NCBI GenBank assembly: GCA_030644725.1
Contig: CP130629.1
Coordinates: 2,867,501 to 2,931,500, forward strand
Source: Candidatus Electrothrix communis
GTDB taxonomy: Bacteria > Desulfobacterota > Desulfobulbia > Desulfobulbales > Desulfobulbaceae
Reading direction: 5' to 3'
DNA length: 64,000 bases
This document shows positions 36,978 to 46,950 of this stretch, one piece after another. Numbering within the stretch: the first letter of the stretch is position 1; every line of letters begins with the position of its first letter. A program made the position numbers and the translations under genes. The notes beneath the pieces were generated by a model that was not told the origin of the DNA, ran no database searches, and saw only the letters and a program-made list of their open reading frames with translations.

Positions 36978-37751
36978 TTACTTGACCGTAAAAACCCATC
37001 CGATGGATTCGTCTGGCCGGGCCTGCACATATTCGCGCTTGGCTTTTTGTAAGCGTTTATATAATACAGGAGAAATAACGGCGCTCATGGCAATGAGACC
37101 ATTCCACGGAAAACTGGGAATTATCGGCATAAGCTCAGAGCAAATGCGCAGACCAGCAGCATGCAATTCTTCAGCCAGCGAATGCCTGGTATACTCAACT
37201 TTATGATCAGGATCGTCTTTCGAGTCTAACCCAGCAGCCTCAAGTTTTTTCTTCCAGCTGGTCTCTGCATTAGGGACGGAAATCACCGCAAGCCCATCAT
37301 CCTTCTTCACTCTTTTTAACTCGGATAAAAGAGCAATTCTATTATGCAGATGTTCAAGAACATTTGAGAAATTAACAAGATCAAAGCAGCAATTAGTAAA
37401 AGGCAGGCTCCCCTGTTCCAGATCAATTTGCAGAAATCGCACCGGATTATCCTGTTTCCGTGCGCGGTTCACTGCTGTCATAATACTCTGCTGATTTCCC
37501 TCCAGACCCACAGAGAGCCCAGCTCCTTTTTTCGCGGCAAGAAGACAGTCCGTTCCTACTCCTGAGCCAAGATCAAGAAACTTGATACCGGGTTGAAACA
37601 AGCCGTGTAAATAATCTGATCTATGCTCATCAAAGAGGTGCTTGGGATGTATAGGATGCGAAGAAAACCCTCTCCACTGCATAGCCCTACAGGACCACAC
37701 CCCCAGAAAATAATCCTGTTGCTTCAGGAAGAGATACCAATATTTCTTCAT
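36978..37751 (-). CDS. SAM-dependent methyltransferase
   Basis: A 257-residue class I methyltransferase. Motif I FLDLGSGVGTDCLLAA near 58-75, an acidic second strand (VGLEGNQQS), LPFTNCCFDLVNFSNVLEHL (motif IV with the catalytic-side acid) and LKRVKKDDGLAVISVPN. Likely methylates a sugar or small glycan intermediate; no substrate is evident. Precedes a GT2 gene by 10 bp. Confidence 0.88.
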   Translation of the reverse strand: MKKYWYLFLKQQDYFLGVWSCRAMQWRGFSSHPIHPKHLFDEHRSDYLHGLFQPGIKFLDLGSGVGTDCLLAAKKGAGLSVGLEGNQQSIMTAVNRARKQDNPVRFLQIDLEQGSLPFTNCCFDLVNFSNVLEHLHNRIALLSELKRVKKDDGLAVISVPNAETSWKKKLEAAGLDSKDDPDHKVEYTRHSLAEELHAAGLRICSELMPIIPSFPWNGLIAMSAVISPVLYKRLQKAKREYVQARPDESIGWVFTVK

Positions 37752-37823
37752 TCTACTCGTTGGGTTTGATGATATAGAAAGAATAATTGTTGCGTCAACA
37801 CAAAAAAAAAATTTGTACCAGAT

Positions 37824-38837
37824 TTAACGAGAGGAGACTGACAACTTAAATCTATATTTATTAATATTCTTTTCAACAAGAAGAACGCCCAGTACTGAAA
37901 ATAATAATGAAAGCGCAAAAACAGTGAGCAAATAAAGGAACAAAGAGATACTTCTATCAGCCAATGAATAATGTGCTACCATCCATTTTGCCAAGAAATG
38001 TGACAGGAAGAGACCATAGGACAAATCACCTATAAAGCGATTAAACGGTATTTTTATTGTACTGTTTGAGAGATAAATAACTATAGGCATCCCAATTAAT
38101 ACACCTAATATTGTCTCTCTAACAAATTGAACAAGAAGCATACCTTTAGCACCAAGAATTATTACCATAGCTACCAAAATAGCATACACTACTTTTGAAA
38201 AAAATTTATCAAAGAAATCTTCTTTCCCATCTCCTAAATTATTTTTATAAATCGAAGTACCTATAATAAAAATAAAAAATATCCCAGGTAACAATCTATA
38301 GCCAAAAAAATGCGTGTGCAGCTGGCCAAAACTAGCCAATATAAAAATACATAATGAAAGCACTCCGAGTACTATTTTTACTGGTTTTAAATAGACAACG
38401 AAAGGCAAGAGCAAATACGCTTGAAGCTCTACCCCTAACGACCATGCCGGAGGCACTAGCCACCATTTTGGATCTTGCAAGATAGAGTTATCAAGAAGCA
38501 TTGAGTAATTGAGCGGTATAATAAAAATATTACTAACGACTGTAATAACAGTAAAAACCGGCTTGCCAAAATTTGTCCCCAATAAAAAAACAATCGTCGC
38601 CCCCATAATAAAAAAATATTGGGGAAAAATCCTTAATGCTCGTTCGTAGAGGAATCGAAAATAGACAAGCTTATTATTAGACGAAAAGACAGATGTTAAA
38701 AGTTTACATACAACAAACCCTGAAAGCATATAAAAAGAAATTACCGCAGCGACCCCACCATTAAACCCCTGCAAAGAGACTCCAAGGTGAGACATCAAAA
38801 CAAGACAAGCCAGAAAAAACCGATAATATCCAAACAT
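37824..38837 (-). CDS. Acyltransferase-3 family membrane O-acyltransferase
   Basis: A 337-residue AT-rich gene encoding about 10 TM helices. MFGYYRFFLACLVLMSHLGVS contains the R...H signature of acyltransferase-3, and VISFYMLSGFVVCKLL follows. Noticeably lower GC than the genes to its right in the map order, hinting at a different origin. It is the third of four such acyltransferases in the region. Confidence 0.88.
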   Translation of the reverse strand: MFGYYRFFLACLVLMSHLGVSLQGFNGGVAAVISFYMLSGFVVCKLLTSVFSSNNKLVYFRFLYERALRIFPQYFFIMGATIVFLLGTNFGKPVFTVITVVSNIFIIPLNYSMLLDNSILQDPKWWLVPPAWSLGVELQAYLLLPFVVYLKPVKIVLGVLSLCIFILASFGQLHTHFFGYRLLPGIFFIFIIGTSIYKNNLGDGKEDFFDKFFSKVVYAILVAMVIILGAKGMLLVQFVRETILGVLIGMPIVIYLSNSTIKIPFNRFIGDLSYGLFLSHFLAKWMVAHYSLADRSISLFLYLLTVFALSLLFSVLGVLLVEKNINKYRFKLSVSSR

Positions 38838-38875
38838 GCATTCATCTCTAAGGCACTATAACGGCACCTAACAAG

Positions 38876-39475
38876 CTATTTTGAAAAAAATTTATTTTTA
38901 GCCTGGGCAATTTTTTTCGAAACAATACCGGCTCCAGAAGTAACACCATCTTTTCTCTGATTCATCGCCCGAAAAGGTTGATTTGGCACAGGCAGCCCAA
39001 GGAATGGACAAAGTTTTTCCCAGCCATCACCGGTTGTAATATCCATCTCTAGCAAATCACTAGGCCTGTCTTTAAAATAATTCCGCACCTCTTCGTGATG
39101 ACGGTGATAAGTCTCAATGAACTTGTCTTTCTCAAAAACCACAGTTCCGTAGAGGAGCATACGCCGCATAATCACCAAATCTTCGGAACGATCAACAGGA
39201 TTATACCCGTGAATATATTCAGCTGAATCAAGCCAAGGATTCAGGTCCCGAGTCAATAAAACAAATTTTGAGCCTGGAAATTTATAATCAAGATATTTAT
39301 AAAAAATTGTACAGCCGTTGTCAGCAGCCCCATCAAGATCCTTCAACTCCTCAAAGGCTGGATTATGAACGACATTCTGGTACCCAAGAACACGCAAGGC
39401 GTTACAAAAGCTCGTGGTTCCTGTTCGTCCTAAACCGATGCCCCAAGCCCTATGTTGTATCTGCATTTTTACCAA
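38876..39475 (-). CDS. Sulfotransferase-family protein
   Basis: A 199-residue P-loop protein: GIGLGRTGTTSFCNALRVLGY is the 5'-phosphosulfate loop, and FVLLTRDLNPWLDSAEY holds the second nucleotide-binding motif (R...S-type). Shorter than many sulfotransferases but complete in the core. Likely transfers sulfate to glycan hydroxyls. It lies between an acyltransferase and a broken methyltransferase. Confidence 0.8.
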   Translation of the reverse strand: MVKMQIQHRAWGIGLGRTGTTSFCNALRVLGYQNVVHNPAFEELKDLDGAADNGCTIFYKYLDYKFPGSKFVLLTRDLNPWLDSAEYIHGYNPVDRSEDLVIMRRMLLYGTVVFEKDKFIETYHRHHEEVRNYFKDRPSDLLEMDITTGDGWEKLCPFLGLPVPNQPFRAMNQRKDGVTSGAGIVSKKIAQAKNKFFSK

Positions 39476-39498
39476 GTCCTTCCAATATCTTTTATTCG

Positions 39499-40406
39499 CT
39501 ACAATCTATCAACAAGCTGAGATAAATAGAGATGCTCATCCAACCAGCCTTTTTGCCTGGCCTCCTTTAGCCGATCCTTCGCCTCTGTCTCCTGAGGCTC
39601 CCCGTGATGCTCTTTGAGAAAACGTTGCACCCTATTAAGCTCAAAACCTATGGCAGGCACCTCCTCCTTAGCTGCAAGCACCGTCAGCTCATCGCTACAG
39701 AGTCCTTTCAAAAAAGGAAGATACTGAAGTGGTCGACAACCATGAAAGAGCCAAGCTGTGATAGCTGCCAATCGCCTTTTATTTCTCAAGGCCCTTAGCA
39801 TAGCATCTTGAGGAAGAGAGTAGAACCCTCTGGCATCCTGCGTCACTGTAAATCCATTAAGAAAAAGATTGGTTCGCAAAAAACGATAATCCCAAAATCT
39901 AATATGATGTCCTTCGCCAAATGGTCGATTCCCAGAAAAAAGATCATAAATTCTGTAAGCCAAAAACTCAATATTCGGTGTATTGACAAGCAAGAGTCCG
40001 CCCGGTTTCAAAACCGTATGGGCAAAACGCAACAGATTATCTGAATTAAAGACATGCTCTATCGCCGCCAAGTTGACAACCAGATCAAACTGGCCAGCGT
40101 AAGGGACTGCCGCAGCATTAATTTCCTCCTCTGATGCATCAATATCAACTGCAATGGTGGAAAATCCCTCCTCCTGTGCATGCTGGAGATGGAAAGGGAT
40201 ATAATCAGCGCAGGTAACATCCATTGCGTGCTGCTCTCTTAAAATATGGGAGAACTCTCCATTCCCACAGCAGAGATCTAAACATTTTTTCCCTGAATTC
40301 CCATTCTGGTCAAAAGCTCAGAGCTACTTCTGTACCAAGGCTTGGCAAGCGTGCTGATACCTTTTCTCAGCTCAGCTACAGCTGCATCATGTTCCTGTTT
40401 ACTCAT
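39499..40406 (-). pseudogene. SAM-dependent methyltransferase, frameshifted in an A6 tract
   Basis: The intact frame starts at ATG 40406 (preceded by AAAGG) and reads MSKQEHDAAVAELRKG... up to GIQGK, then runs into a stop. The sequence there is GGG followed by six A on the minus strand (40285-40290 in plus coordinates, T6). With one more A the frame continues as KCLDLCCGNGEFSHILREQ, which is methyltransferase motif I, and joins smoothly to the long downstream frame (MDVTCADYIPF, VVNLAAIEHVF, LKPGGLLLVNTPN). So one base is missing relative to the ancestral gene. Without it the downstream ORF starts at an internal ATG (40224) lacking motif I. Possible causes: true decay, transcriptional slippage, or sequencing error. 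Confidence 0.85.
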
Positions 40407-40462
40407 CTACCTTTATATTATTTCTATATATTTTATCATTTAACTTCAATATATTTATACCA

Positions 40463-41392
40463 TCAACTGCGATCAAAAACTTTTTTCAAAAACAAACCTT
40501 TCTTCTGTTGCATCGACAACCTGTTACCAGCCGTCAGCAAAAGAAATAATGATTGGAGGAGACCGGAAGTGAGAATTTTTTTTCTCAGAACAAAATTATC
40601 CCGTAATCGAATAACATCCTGATATACACTGTGTACTTCTAAGGTGTCCCGCAGGTACCCCAAGACTCTTGCCTTATTAAAATCATCCAAATAACTATTG
40701 TAAGTGGCTATCTTTTGTTTTACACGTTCAATATTTGTTGAACCATTTGTAATATTAGAAGAATGATAACGATATTGGACCAAGGGTTTTTCGACGCATC
40801 CGACTTTCTGACCAATAAGTAAGCTTCGAAATCCTATGGACTTATCCTCAGATACAACATCATCACGCAAAGGACCAAAAATCTCAAATAACGATCTATG
40901 CCATGCATGTGACGCTCCGTACATCCACCTCGCTCCTGATTGCAGGGCCTGACCATAACCGACCGGATTCACGCATGGCATCTGCATATAAACTTCACCC
41001 GGCTCATTCATTACATCCAATTGAGAACAAATTGAACGATATTTTTTTCCAGAACGTACCCAAAAATTTACTGTTTCAGTTACACGATCCGACACAGAAA
41101 TATCATCTCCACCAGCTGCGACGATTAGCTCACCTTCAGCAACTTCCATGATTTTATTAACATGTCCCCCTACCCCTAAATTCTTTTCATTCCGATTAAG
41201 CAATACTCGATGCGGCCCATCATAGTTACTCACTAGCTTTTCCGCTTTTGAAAAAGTGGCGTCAGTAGAACAATCATCAGAAATAATAATTTGCAGTGGT
41301 GAATAATCTTGCGCCAGAACACTGCGCACCGCATCAACAATATAATCTTCCTGATTGTATGCAAACAGGGCAACAGTGACAAGGGGGTTCAT
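40463..41392 (-). CDS. GT2-family glycosyltransferase
   Basis: A 309-residue enzyme with VTVALFAYNQEDYIVDAVRSVL, LQIIISDDCSTDATF and VAAGGDDISVSDRV (the acidic metal site), then DVVSEDKSIGFRS (catalytic acid region). Adds a sugar to the glycan on the cytoplasmic side. It lies 20 bp downstream of the aminotransferase gene. Confidence 0.92.
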   Translation of the reverse strand: MNPLVTVALFAYNQEDYIVDAVRSVLAQDYSPLQIIISDDCSTDATFSKAEKLVSNYDGPHRVLLNRNEKNLGVGGHVNKIMEVAEGELIVAAGGDDISVSDRVTETVNFWVRSGKKYRSICSQLDVMNEPGEVYMQMPCVNPVGYGQALQSGARWMYGASHAWHRSLFEIFGPLRDDVVSEDKSIGFRSLLIGQKVGCVEKPLVQYRYHSSNITNGSTNIERVKQKIATYNSYLDDFNKARVLGYLRDTLEVHSVYQDVIRLRDNFVLRKKILTSGLLQSLFLLLTAGNRLSMQQKKGLFLKKVFDRS

Positions 41393-41412
41393 TTCGTTTT
41401 ACCTTCCTCTTC

Positions 41413-42522
41413 TCACTGTTCCAATGTAAGGATCGTACGGATAATTTTATTTTGATCGATTTCATTTAAATGGGGCCCCATGGGCAGACTTAACAACTGC
41501 TGCGCTGTCTGTTCCGTTAAAGGCAGAACAAAATTATCAGCCGGGTATTGATCTTTATATGCCTTCTGCAGATGAGGCGGAATGGGATAATGTATCATTG
41601 ACGCAATACCCTTCTCAAGCAAGGAATCCTGAAAAATGTCCCGTTGAGGATGCCGAATAACAAATTGATGCCACACTGGTTCCGCCCAGTCGGGTGTATA
41701 GGGTAAAGTTATTTTTTCACATACTCCTCCCAATTGTTCCAGATACTGTTCCGCGACCGCTCTTCTTTTTTCATTCCATCGGTCTAATTTTTTTAATTTA
41801 ACTCGCAGAAAAGCGGCCTGCAGTTCATCCAAACGCGAGTTATAGCCAATAATATCATTTAAATACTTATATTGAGAGCCATAGTTCCTCAACATACGCA
41901 TCTGATCCGCTATCTCGTCACTATCTGTTGTGACTGCTCCACCATCGCCAAATGCCCCCAAATTTTTCCCAGGATAAAAACTAAATGCAGCAGCATCACC
42001 CAATCCGCCGACCCGCTTCCCCTTATATTTCGAACCATGAGCTTGGGCAGCATCTTCCACCACTTTTATGCTATATTTTTCCGCAAAATTATTTATAGAA
42101 TCCATGTCAGCTGGCTGCCCATAGAGATGAACAGCCACGATGGCCTTGGTCCGATTGGAAAGGGCCTGTTCAATCAATGCCGGATTAATATTTAACGTAT
42201 TGGCATCCGGCTCAACAGGAATGGGTTTTGCTCCACAATAGGAGACCGCCAGCCAAGTAGCAATAAAGGTATTTGCCGGAACAATAACCTCATCTCCTGG
42301 TCCAATACCGAGTGAGTGTAAAATCAAGTGTAACGCCTCAAGCCCGTTACCGACTCCAACGCAGTATTTTACCCCACAATAAGCGGCAAATTCCCTTTCA
42401 AACTCTTCCACTTGGCTACCAAGAACATATCGACCTGATTGCATCACCTGCTGATATGCGTTCCCCAGCTCCTTCTCTTGCTCAAGGTATGCCGCTTTGA
42501 GATCAAAAAATGGAATCTCCAT
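41413..42522 (-). CDS. dTDP-3-oxo-hexose aminotransferase (QdtB/FdtB type)
   Basis: A 369-residue PLP-dependent DegT/DnrJ/EryC1 family enzyme. Start set at ATG 42522 (MEIPFFDL), which overlaps the stop of the upstream gene by one base; a longer frame to 42546 is unlikely. Motifs: [46 protein letters not shown] (Asp binding PLP) and the Schiff-base lysine in [20 protein letters not shown]. Adjacent to a ketoisomerase/acetyltransferase fusion, the likely product is a dTDP-3-amino-3,6-dideoxyhexose. Confidence 0.9.
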   Translation of the reverse strand: MEIPFFDLKAAYLEQEKELGNAYQQVMQSGRYVLGSQVEEFEREFAAYCGVKYCVGVGNGLEALHLILHSLGIGPGDEVIVPANTFIATWLAVSYCGAKPIPVEPDANTLNINPALIEQALSNRTKAIVAVHLYGQPADMDSINNFAEKYSIKVVEDAAQAHGSKYKGKRVGGLGDAAAFSFYPGKNLGAFGDGGAVTTDSDEIADQMRMLRNYGSQYKYLNDIIGYNSRLDELQAAFLRVKLKKLDRWNEKRRAVAEQYLEQLGGVCEKITLPYTPDWAEPVWHQFVIRHPQRDIFQDSLLEKGIASMIHYPIPPHLQKAYKDQYPADNFVLPLTEQTAQQLLSLPMGPHLNEIDQNKIIRTILTLEQ

Positions 42523-43442
42523 TATGCCATGCCCTTGTCCTTCCAAACGATGAACTCGTTATAATCACGGATATAATCATCCGGATCATAATGGATCGAG
42601 GTAAGCACCAATAATATCGCATCCTTGGAGTATTTGTATTGAATAGTCCATACACCGCGATCTATAAACAATCCGATGTTTGGGTCGCAGAGCTGGTACT
42701 CTTCACGTTCCTTTCCGTTATCCAAGATGACATTCACGCTGCCCTGCACCGCAATCAAAAATTCTTTACATTCTTTGTGGGCATGCTCTCCTCTTACTTT
42801 ACTATTAGGTACATGATGAACAAAGAAAACCCGTTCCGGTTTAAAAGGAATTTCCTTAATTGATTCAGCCGCAACCAGATCGCCCCGCACATCATGAACA
42901 TTGGTTAATGAGTACAGAACCGGCCCGGAAAGCGTTGCATTATCATGCGGGATAACTTCAGCACCATCATACACCACTGTATCGGTATAACCGACGATTA
43001 CCGCTGGCACACCGGCGACAATTCCATTTACAGGAACATCCTTGGTCACGACAGCACCAGCCGCCACAAGCACATTTTCTTCAATGGTGATACCAGGAAG
43101 AACGGTTGCCCCTGCCCCTATTGAAGCACCTTTCTTGATGGTGGTCTGTAAATACTTCTCTGGATAGCACTTGGACTTTGGATATTTATCATTGGTGAAC
43201 GTAACATTGGGGCCTACAAAAACGTCATCTTCAATTCGTAATCCATCCCAAAGCTGCACACCATTTTTAATGGTTACCCGGTCACCGACAACAACCTTGT
43301 TTTCAATAAAACACTGTGCACAAATATTACAATCATCCCCGATCACCGCACCCGGAAGAACTACACAATACTGCCATATACTTGTATTGTTTCCAACTTT
43401 CTCAGAAAGAACATCCGCATTTGGATGAATAAAATTTTTCAT
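42522..43442 (-). CDS. Fusion of sugar N-acetyltransferase and 3,4-ketoisomerase (QdtC-QdtA type)
   Basis: A 306-residue fused protein. Residues about 1-155 are a left-handed beta-helix acetyltransferase (hexapeptide repeats: [31 protein letters not shown]). Residues about 170-306 are a cupin WxcM-like/QdtA dTDP-4-oxohexose 3,4-ketoisomerase ([30 protein letters not shown] with the catalytic-type HAH, and the terminal DYIRDYNEF). With the aminotransferase next door this gives isomerisation, amination and N-acetylation to dTDP-3-acetamido-3,6-dideoxyhexose (Qui3NAc or Fuc3NAc). Start ATG 43442. Confidence 0.88.
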   Translation of the reverse strand: MKNFIHPNADVLSEKVGNNTSIWQYCVVLPGAVIGDDCNICAQCFIENKVVVGDRVTIKNGVQLWDGLRIEDDVFVGPNVTFTNDKYPKSKCYPEKYLQTTIKKGASIGAGATVLPGITIEENVLVAAGAVVTKDVPVNGIVAGVPAVIVGYTDTVVYDGAEVIPHDNATLSGPVLYSLTNVHDVRGDLVAAESIKEIPFKPERVFFVHHVPNSKVRGEHAHKECKEFLIAVQGSVNVILDNGKEREEYQLCDPNIGLFIDRGVWTIQYKYSKDAILLVLTSIHYDPDDYIRDYNEFIVWKDKGMA

Positions 43443-43449
43443 TATGCTC

Positions 43450-44607
43450 TCATCTCACGTTAGAAAAAACAATTTTTTTCATCCTATTCCACCCGTTACT
43501 GAATACCAGCATCGCAGAATCCGACAACGTCTTTTCCCATAAGTAACCAACTTTCTTCGCATCCTGTAGAGTTCCCAAGGCAATTCTTTGTTCTTGTTTT
43601 GTCAATACGGAGTGGTACTTTTTACCAGTCATCTTTCTTACTACACCAGTGCTTTGACGGTCCTCATACATCGAGTTAGCATGAGCCGGTACACTGTTTA
43701 CTGTAGGTTTAAGCAGGGCGTTGTACCACTCTATACCTATAAACTCTGCCAGCTCCCTCATTGTTGCTGCGGGTCTTTCTGTCAGTTGCTCATACGTTAA
43801 TAAATGGTAGCGTTCTTGGCCCAGTTTCTTCAGATACTCATCAGCCAATCTGCACGAACCAGCAATTCTATCCGCTACCTCAAGGGGATCCCATCTCCAC
43901 GACCTTGTCTGATAGAGTTTTTTCAGAGAAGCCAAATTCTCTCGGGGATCACGCACAATATGTATAAAGCGCGCGTCTGGAAAATTCTCTAACAATACCT
44001 CAAGGTTAAATTCGTTGCCAGGAGTTTTTTCCACCCACATCCTGGGCGCAGAAGACCGTGAAGGGTTTGCACAGTAAAAAGACAACAAGACACTGAGTTC
44101 TGACGAACGCCATGTCTCGGGGAATTGTTCGTACCAATATTGCAGGTATTGTGTGAACTCAAAATACGGATGAACCTTGGTTCCGAAGACCCAAAAGGGG
44201 GCCTGACCAGTAGGATTTACCATACGTTTCAACCAACGATCCCAATCAGCTTGCAACAGTTTTCGGGACGGAGGATTTTCCTTAGTCAATCTTCCCCAAA
44301 CAAAGGAATCGCCAGGCAAAACTATCAGCTCCGGATGACCATCAAGAAGTTCCAATAAAAGTGTTGTCCCGCTTTTCATGGCACCGCATAAAAAAACAGG
44401 CCTCTCGATAACGGACTCCGCTTTTTCCGTATGGACAGGATCAGGGACAAATGATTCCTGCTGCCGCATTTCGTTAATCAAAGAGACAAATTCAGATAAA
44501 GCCTCTTTTACCTCTGCATCATTACGTTCTTCTCGAACAGGAAAAAGCCGGTTTCTCTCTTGAAGAGATCTATCTAACATCTTCCCAACCGATGCAAAAT
44601 TATCCAT
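43450..44607 (-). CDS. Sulfotransferase-family protein
   Basis: A 385-residue sulfotransferase. P-loop PVFLCGAMKSGTTLLLELLDGHPEL, then the second nucleotide motif in ARFIHIVRDPRENLASL, plus WVEKTPGNEFNLEVLLENFPDARF between them, as in family members acting on glycans. It is the longest of the three sulfotransferases here. It starts 7 bp from the stop side of the QdtC-QdtA gene, and a 136-bp mobile element lies just upstream of its 5' end. Confidence 0.9.
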   Translation of the reverse strand: MDNFASVGKMLDRSLQERNRLFPVREERNDAEVKEALSEFVSLINEMRQQESFVPDPVHTEKAESVIERPVFLCGAMKSGTTLLLELLDGHPELIVLPGDSFVWGRLTKENPPSRKLLQADWDRWLKRMVNPTGQAPFWVFGTKVHPYFEFTQYLQYWYEQFPETWRSSELSVLLSFYCANPSRSSAPRMWVEKTPGNEFNLEVLLENFPDARFIHIVRDPRENLASLKKLYQTRSWRWDPLEVADRIAGSCRLADEYLKKLGQERYHLLTYEQLTERPAATMRELAEFIGIEWYNALLKPTVNSVPAHANSMYEDRQSTGVVRKMTGKKYHSVLTKQEQRIALGTLQDAKKVGYLWEKTLSDSAMLVFSNGWNRMKKIVFSNVR

Positions 44608-44997
44608 ACAACACTTCCATATTACACAAAAAAAGGTGACAATCCTTTATGGAGAAACCCATTTTCAAGGATGCCTAAATCAAGCTGACCACTCAACACA
44701 AATGAGGGCTACCAACTTAAGGCGGGACAGCTTGCAAAATCAGGCAATTGCGTAAACCGTCGCAAACTGTTCATAGCGGGGGCTTTTGCCGAATTCGGAG
44801 ACTTCAGAACCCGAACTTTTGTCCCGGCTTAAGCTGGTAGCCCAAATGTGACAGGATGCTTATTCGATACAAAATACTCAACCAGGATATCCAATTCAAG
44901 AAAACACCCCAACCGATCAATTATTGTCCGTTTGATACACACCAAAACAGTAAAAAACAACCGTTCCCTATACAACAACCTGCAAAATATACAAAAA
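44608..44997. other. Intergenic region containing the short element
   Basis: This 390-bp gap holds the 136-bp element (44707-44842). The remaining flanks (44608-44706, 44843-44997) are AT-rich, and I see no gene, RNA or clear promoter in them. The sequence is probably the 5' non-coding region of the sulfotransferase gene plus the 3' flank of the acetyltransferase gene. Confidence 0.5.
44707..44842. mobile_element. Non-autonomous miniature element (MITE-like) related to the adjacent IS
   Basis: A 136-bp element bounded by 23-bp inverted terminal repeats: left GGCTACCAACTTAAGG... (44707-44729) and right ...CTTAAGCTGGTAGCC (44820-44842). The arms differ from each other at 2 positions. Both match the termini of the insertion sequence at 49970-51754 (GGCTACCAACTTAAGCC...). 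Flanking 8-bp direct repeats CAAATGAG (44699-44706) and CAAATGTG (44843-44850) differ by one base, as in an old insertion. There is no ORF inside. It should be movable by the IS transposase in trans. Confidence 0.85.
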
Positions 44998-45753
44998 TTA
45001 CATCATCTCGACCGATCGACGGAAAGCGGAGATACTATCAAATGAGTGAGCACTATTTCGCACTAATTTATCCGGCCAATTCCACCACTCAACCTGTAAC
45101 AAAAAATCAATCTCGTCTTTATCAAATCGGTACCGAATCAATTGAGCTGGGTTACCGCCCACAATAGCATAAGGCGACACATCTTTGACAACAACAGATC
45201 CTGCGGCAACAATTGCCCCATCTCCTATTGATACTCCACCGGGGATTATCACGTTATTGCCTATCCAGACATCATTCCCTATCAAAGTATCCTTAGGTGA
45301 ATCATCGTAATACTGATCAGCTACAAAGCTTTTAAGGCAGCCGTGATTATTCTCTGAAAAAAAGGCTGGGTAGGTAGAAATAAATGCCCTGCTCGGATGG
45401 CTTGGAAGCCCTATATATATAGCTTTCCCGATAGAACAATATTTCCCGATTTTGACATGTGAAACTATACTACTAGGGGAGATATAGGTATAGCATCCTA
45501 TCGTAGCGGCTACGACTCTTACCCCGGCATGTAGAACAACATAATCTTCTATTCGAGATTTCTTTACAATTGCCCCAGGAAGAATAGTTACTTGAGATCC
45601 AAATATACTTTGATGAATCTTGCACTTATCTGAAAATGTACAATCGGGGTATTTTTCTCTGATGGATGCAAGGAGCTCTGCTCTTTTTTTATCATAACGA
45701 TATTTATGAAAAGTAGCTCCGGCTTGAGTAATTAACCAACCAATTAACGACAT
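44998..45753 (-). CDS. Hexapeptide-repeat sugar O-acetyltransferase (CatB/XAT-like)
   Basis: A 251-residue acetyltransferase of the left-handed beta-helix class. Hexapeptide pattern in SIVSHVKIGKYCSIGKAIYIG, DTLIGNDVWIGNNVIIPGGVSIGDGAIVAAGSVVVKDVSPYAIVGGNPAQLIRYRF; the terminal GNPA is typical of CatB/xenobiotic acetyltransferases. Likely acetylates a sugar hydroxyl. The start at ATG 45753 overlaps the previous gene's stop by 10 bp. Confidence 0.88.
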   Translation of the reverse strand: MSLIGWLITQAGATFHKYRYDKKRAELLASIREKYPDCTFSDKCKIHQSIFGSQVTILPGAIVKKSRIEDYVVLHAGVRVVAATIGCYTYISPSSIVSHVKIGKYCSIGKAIYIGLPSHPSRAFISTYPAFFSENNHGCLKSFVADQYYDDSPKDTLIGNDVWIGNNVIIPGGVSIGDGAIVAAGSVVVKDVSPYAIVGGNPAQLIRYRFDKDEIDFLLQVEWWNWPDKLVRNSAHSFDSISAFRRSVEMM

Positions 45754-46916
45754 CTCGAAAACTCTTTTCCCTTTGATATCAAAGAAGAAATATAATATGA
45801 AAAAATGCTATATATTCTCTTTACTATCCCCTTTTTTTCTGCGTCATCTTTCTTCTCTTCGATTATACATTCCGTTGGTGCAAAATAAATACCTTCCCCT
45901 GGTATATTAAAAATAACATTAAGCAACAAAGGTACCATCTTTTTTCCATATGAATGATCAAACAATTCACATTGTTGAGTCGTTAAAACCTTGGCTGCTC
46001 CAACTTTAGCAGGTGACTTTTTCCCATACAAATCTACTGCATAATCTTCAACACGATACTTTTCTATAATCTTATTCAACACTTCAGGGAAAAGCTCAAA
46101 AAAGGCATCATAGACTGCCAGAGAATCACACAGCGATATAAAATTATATTTTTTGCCTTGAGTTAAAATGGGCACCTGAAAAAAAGAAATATATCCACGG
46201 AAATGCGTTCCGGGATCTCCAAAATTTGTGGATAACGATACCCGAGGATAAACAAAAAACTTATCGCACACCACCATGTATTTAATAAAAAATTTCAACC
46301 AAGATGTCTCTGGCCACGCAATCACTTCATCAGGAAGGGGGTCATCGACATGGACAACCTGTCCCTGATCATACCAGTCCCGAAAATCCCTCCAGTGCTT
46401 TCGACTCCACACTTGCCCCCAAGAAGAAGCAAATTGCAAAAAATAATTATCCCCCCCGCCATGTAACGGTTCAAAATCTCTGTACAAACACGGATTACTC
46501 TTGTGAGAATAAAGAGAAATTCCAGCAATACGGTCATCATCCTGAAAAAATTTTAACGCATCAATGGAGTACCTGTAGTACGCAGGAGAGACAAATAAGT
46601 CATCCTCTAATACTATGACGGAATCGTATTTCTCTGTAAGATCTCCACACCTCAAAATATGCTCTTTTAAACCCAACCGGCAGGAGTGGAGTATTATCTC
46701 TTTGGAACCGTATGGCCAATGCACGCTATCTGCGAATTCTTTCACCTGATTCGCTCCCTCTTCAACGCAATAATCCAAACTTATAATGAGAGGAATTTTT
46801 TTACCTGAAGGATAATCTGCAACGAGTAACGAGTCCAATAAACGTTCCAAAGTATGAAGCCTGTTAAAACCAACAACTACTATAGCAGGAAAAATCAAGT
46901 CCGTCATACACTTCAT
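45744..46916 (-). CDS. GT-A fold glycosyltransferase (nucleotide-diphosphosugar transferase superfamily)
   Basis: A 390-residue protein: FPAIVVVGFNRLHTLERLLDSLL, SVIVLEDDLFVSPAYYRYSIDALKFF (the EDD metal motif as in GNT-I-like enzymes), then SSWGQVWSRKHW and YMVVCDKFFVYPRVSLSTNFG. Same architecture as the decayed gene at 48708-49095. A few codons may be added by starting at 46907 rather than 46916. It probably transfers a hexose or HexNAc. Overlaps the acetyltransferase gene. Confidence 0.8.
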   Translation of the reverse strand: MKCMTDLIFPAIVVVGFNRLHTLERLLDSLLVADYPSGKKIPLIISLDYCVEEGANQVKEFADSVHWPYGSKEIILHSCRLGLKEHILRCGDLTEKYDSVIVLEDDLFVSPAYYRYSIDALKFFQDDDRIAGISLYSHKSNPCLYRDFEPLHGGGDNYFLQFASSWGQVWSRKHWRDFRDWYDQGQVVHVDDPLPDEVIAWPETSWLKFFIKYMVVCDKFFVYPRVSLSTNFGDPGTHFRGYISFFQVPILTQGKKYNFISLCDSLAVYDAFFELFPEVLNKIIEKYRVEDYAVDLYGKKSPAKVGAAKVLTTQQCELFDHSYGKKMVPLLLNVIFNIPGEGIYFAPTECIIEEKKDDAEKKGIVKRIYSIFSYYISSLISKGKEFSRCR

Positions 46917-46950
46917 ACTGTTCTTATTTCACTCATATGAGAACCCCTAC

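Noticed and set aside
40222-40224. ATG at 40224 as the real start of the methyltransferase
   Set aside because: It removes SAM-binding motif I, and the frame upstream encodes a good motif I after one-base correction.
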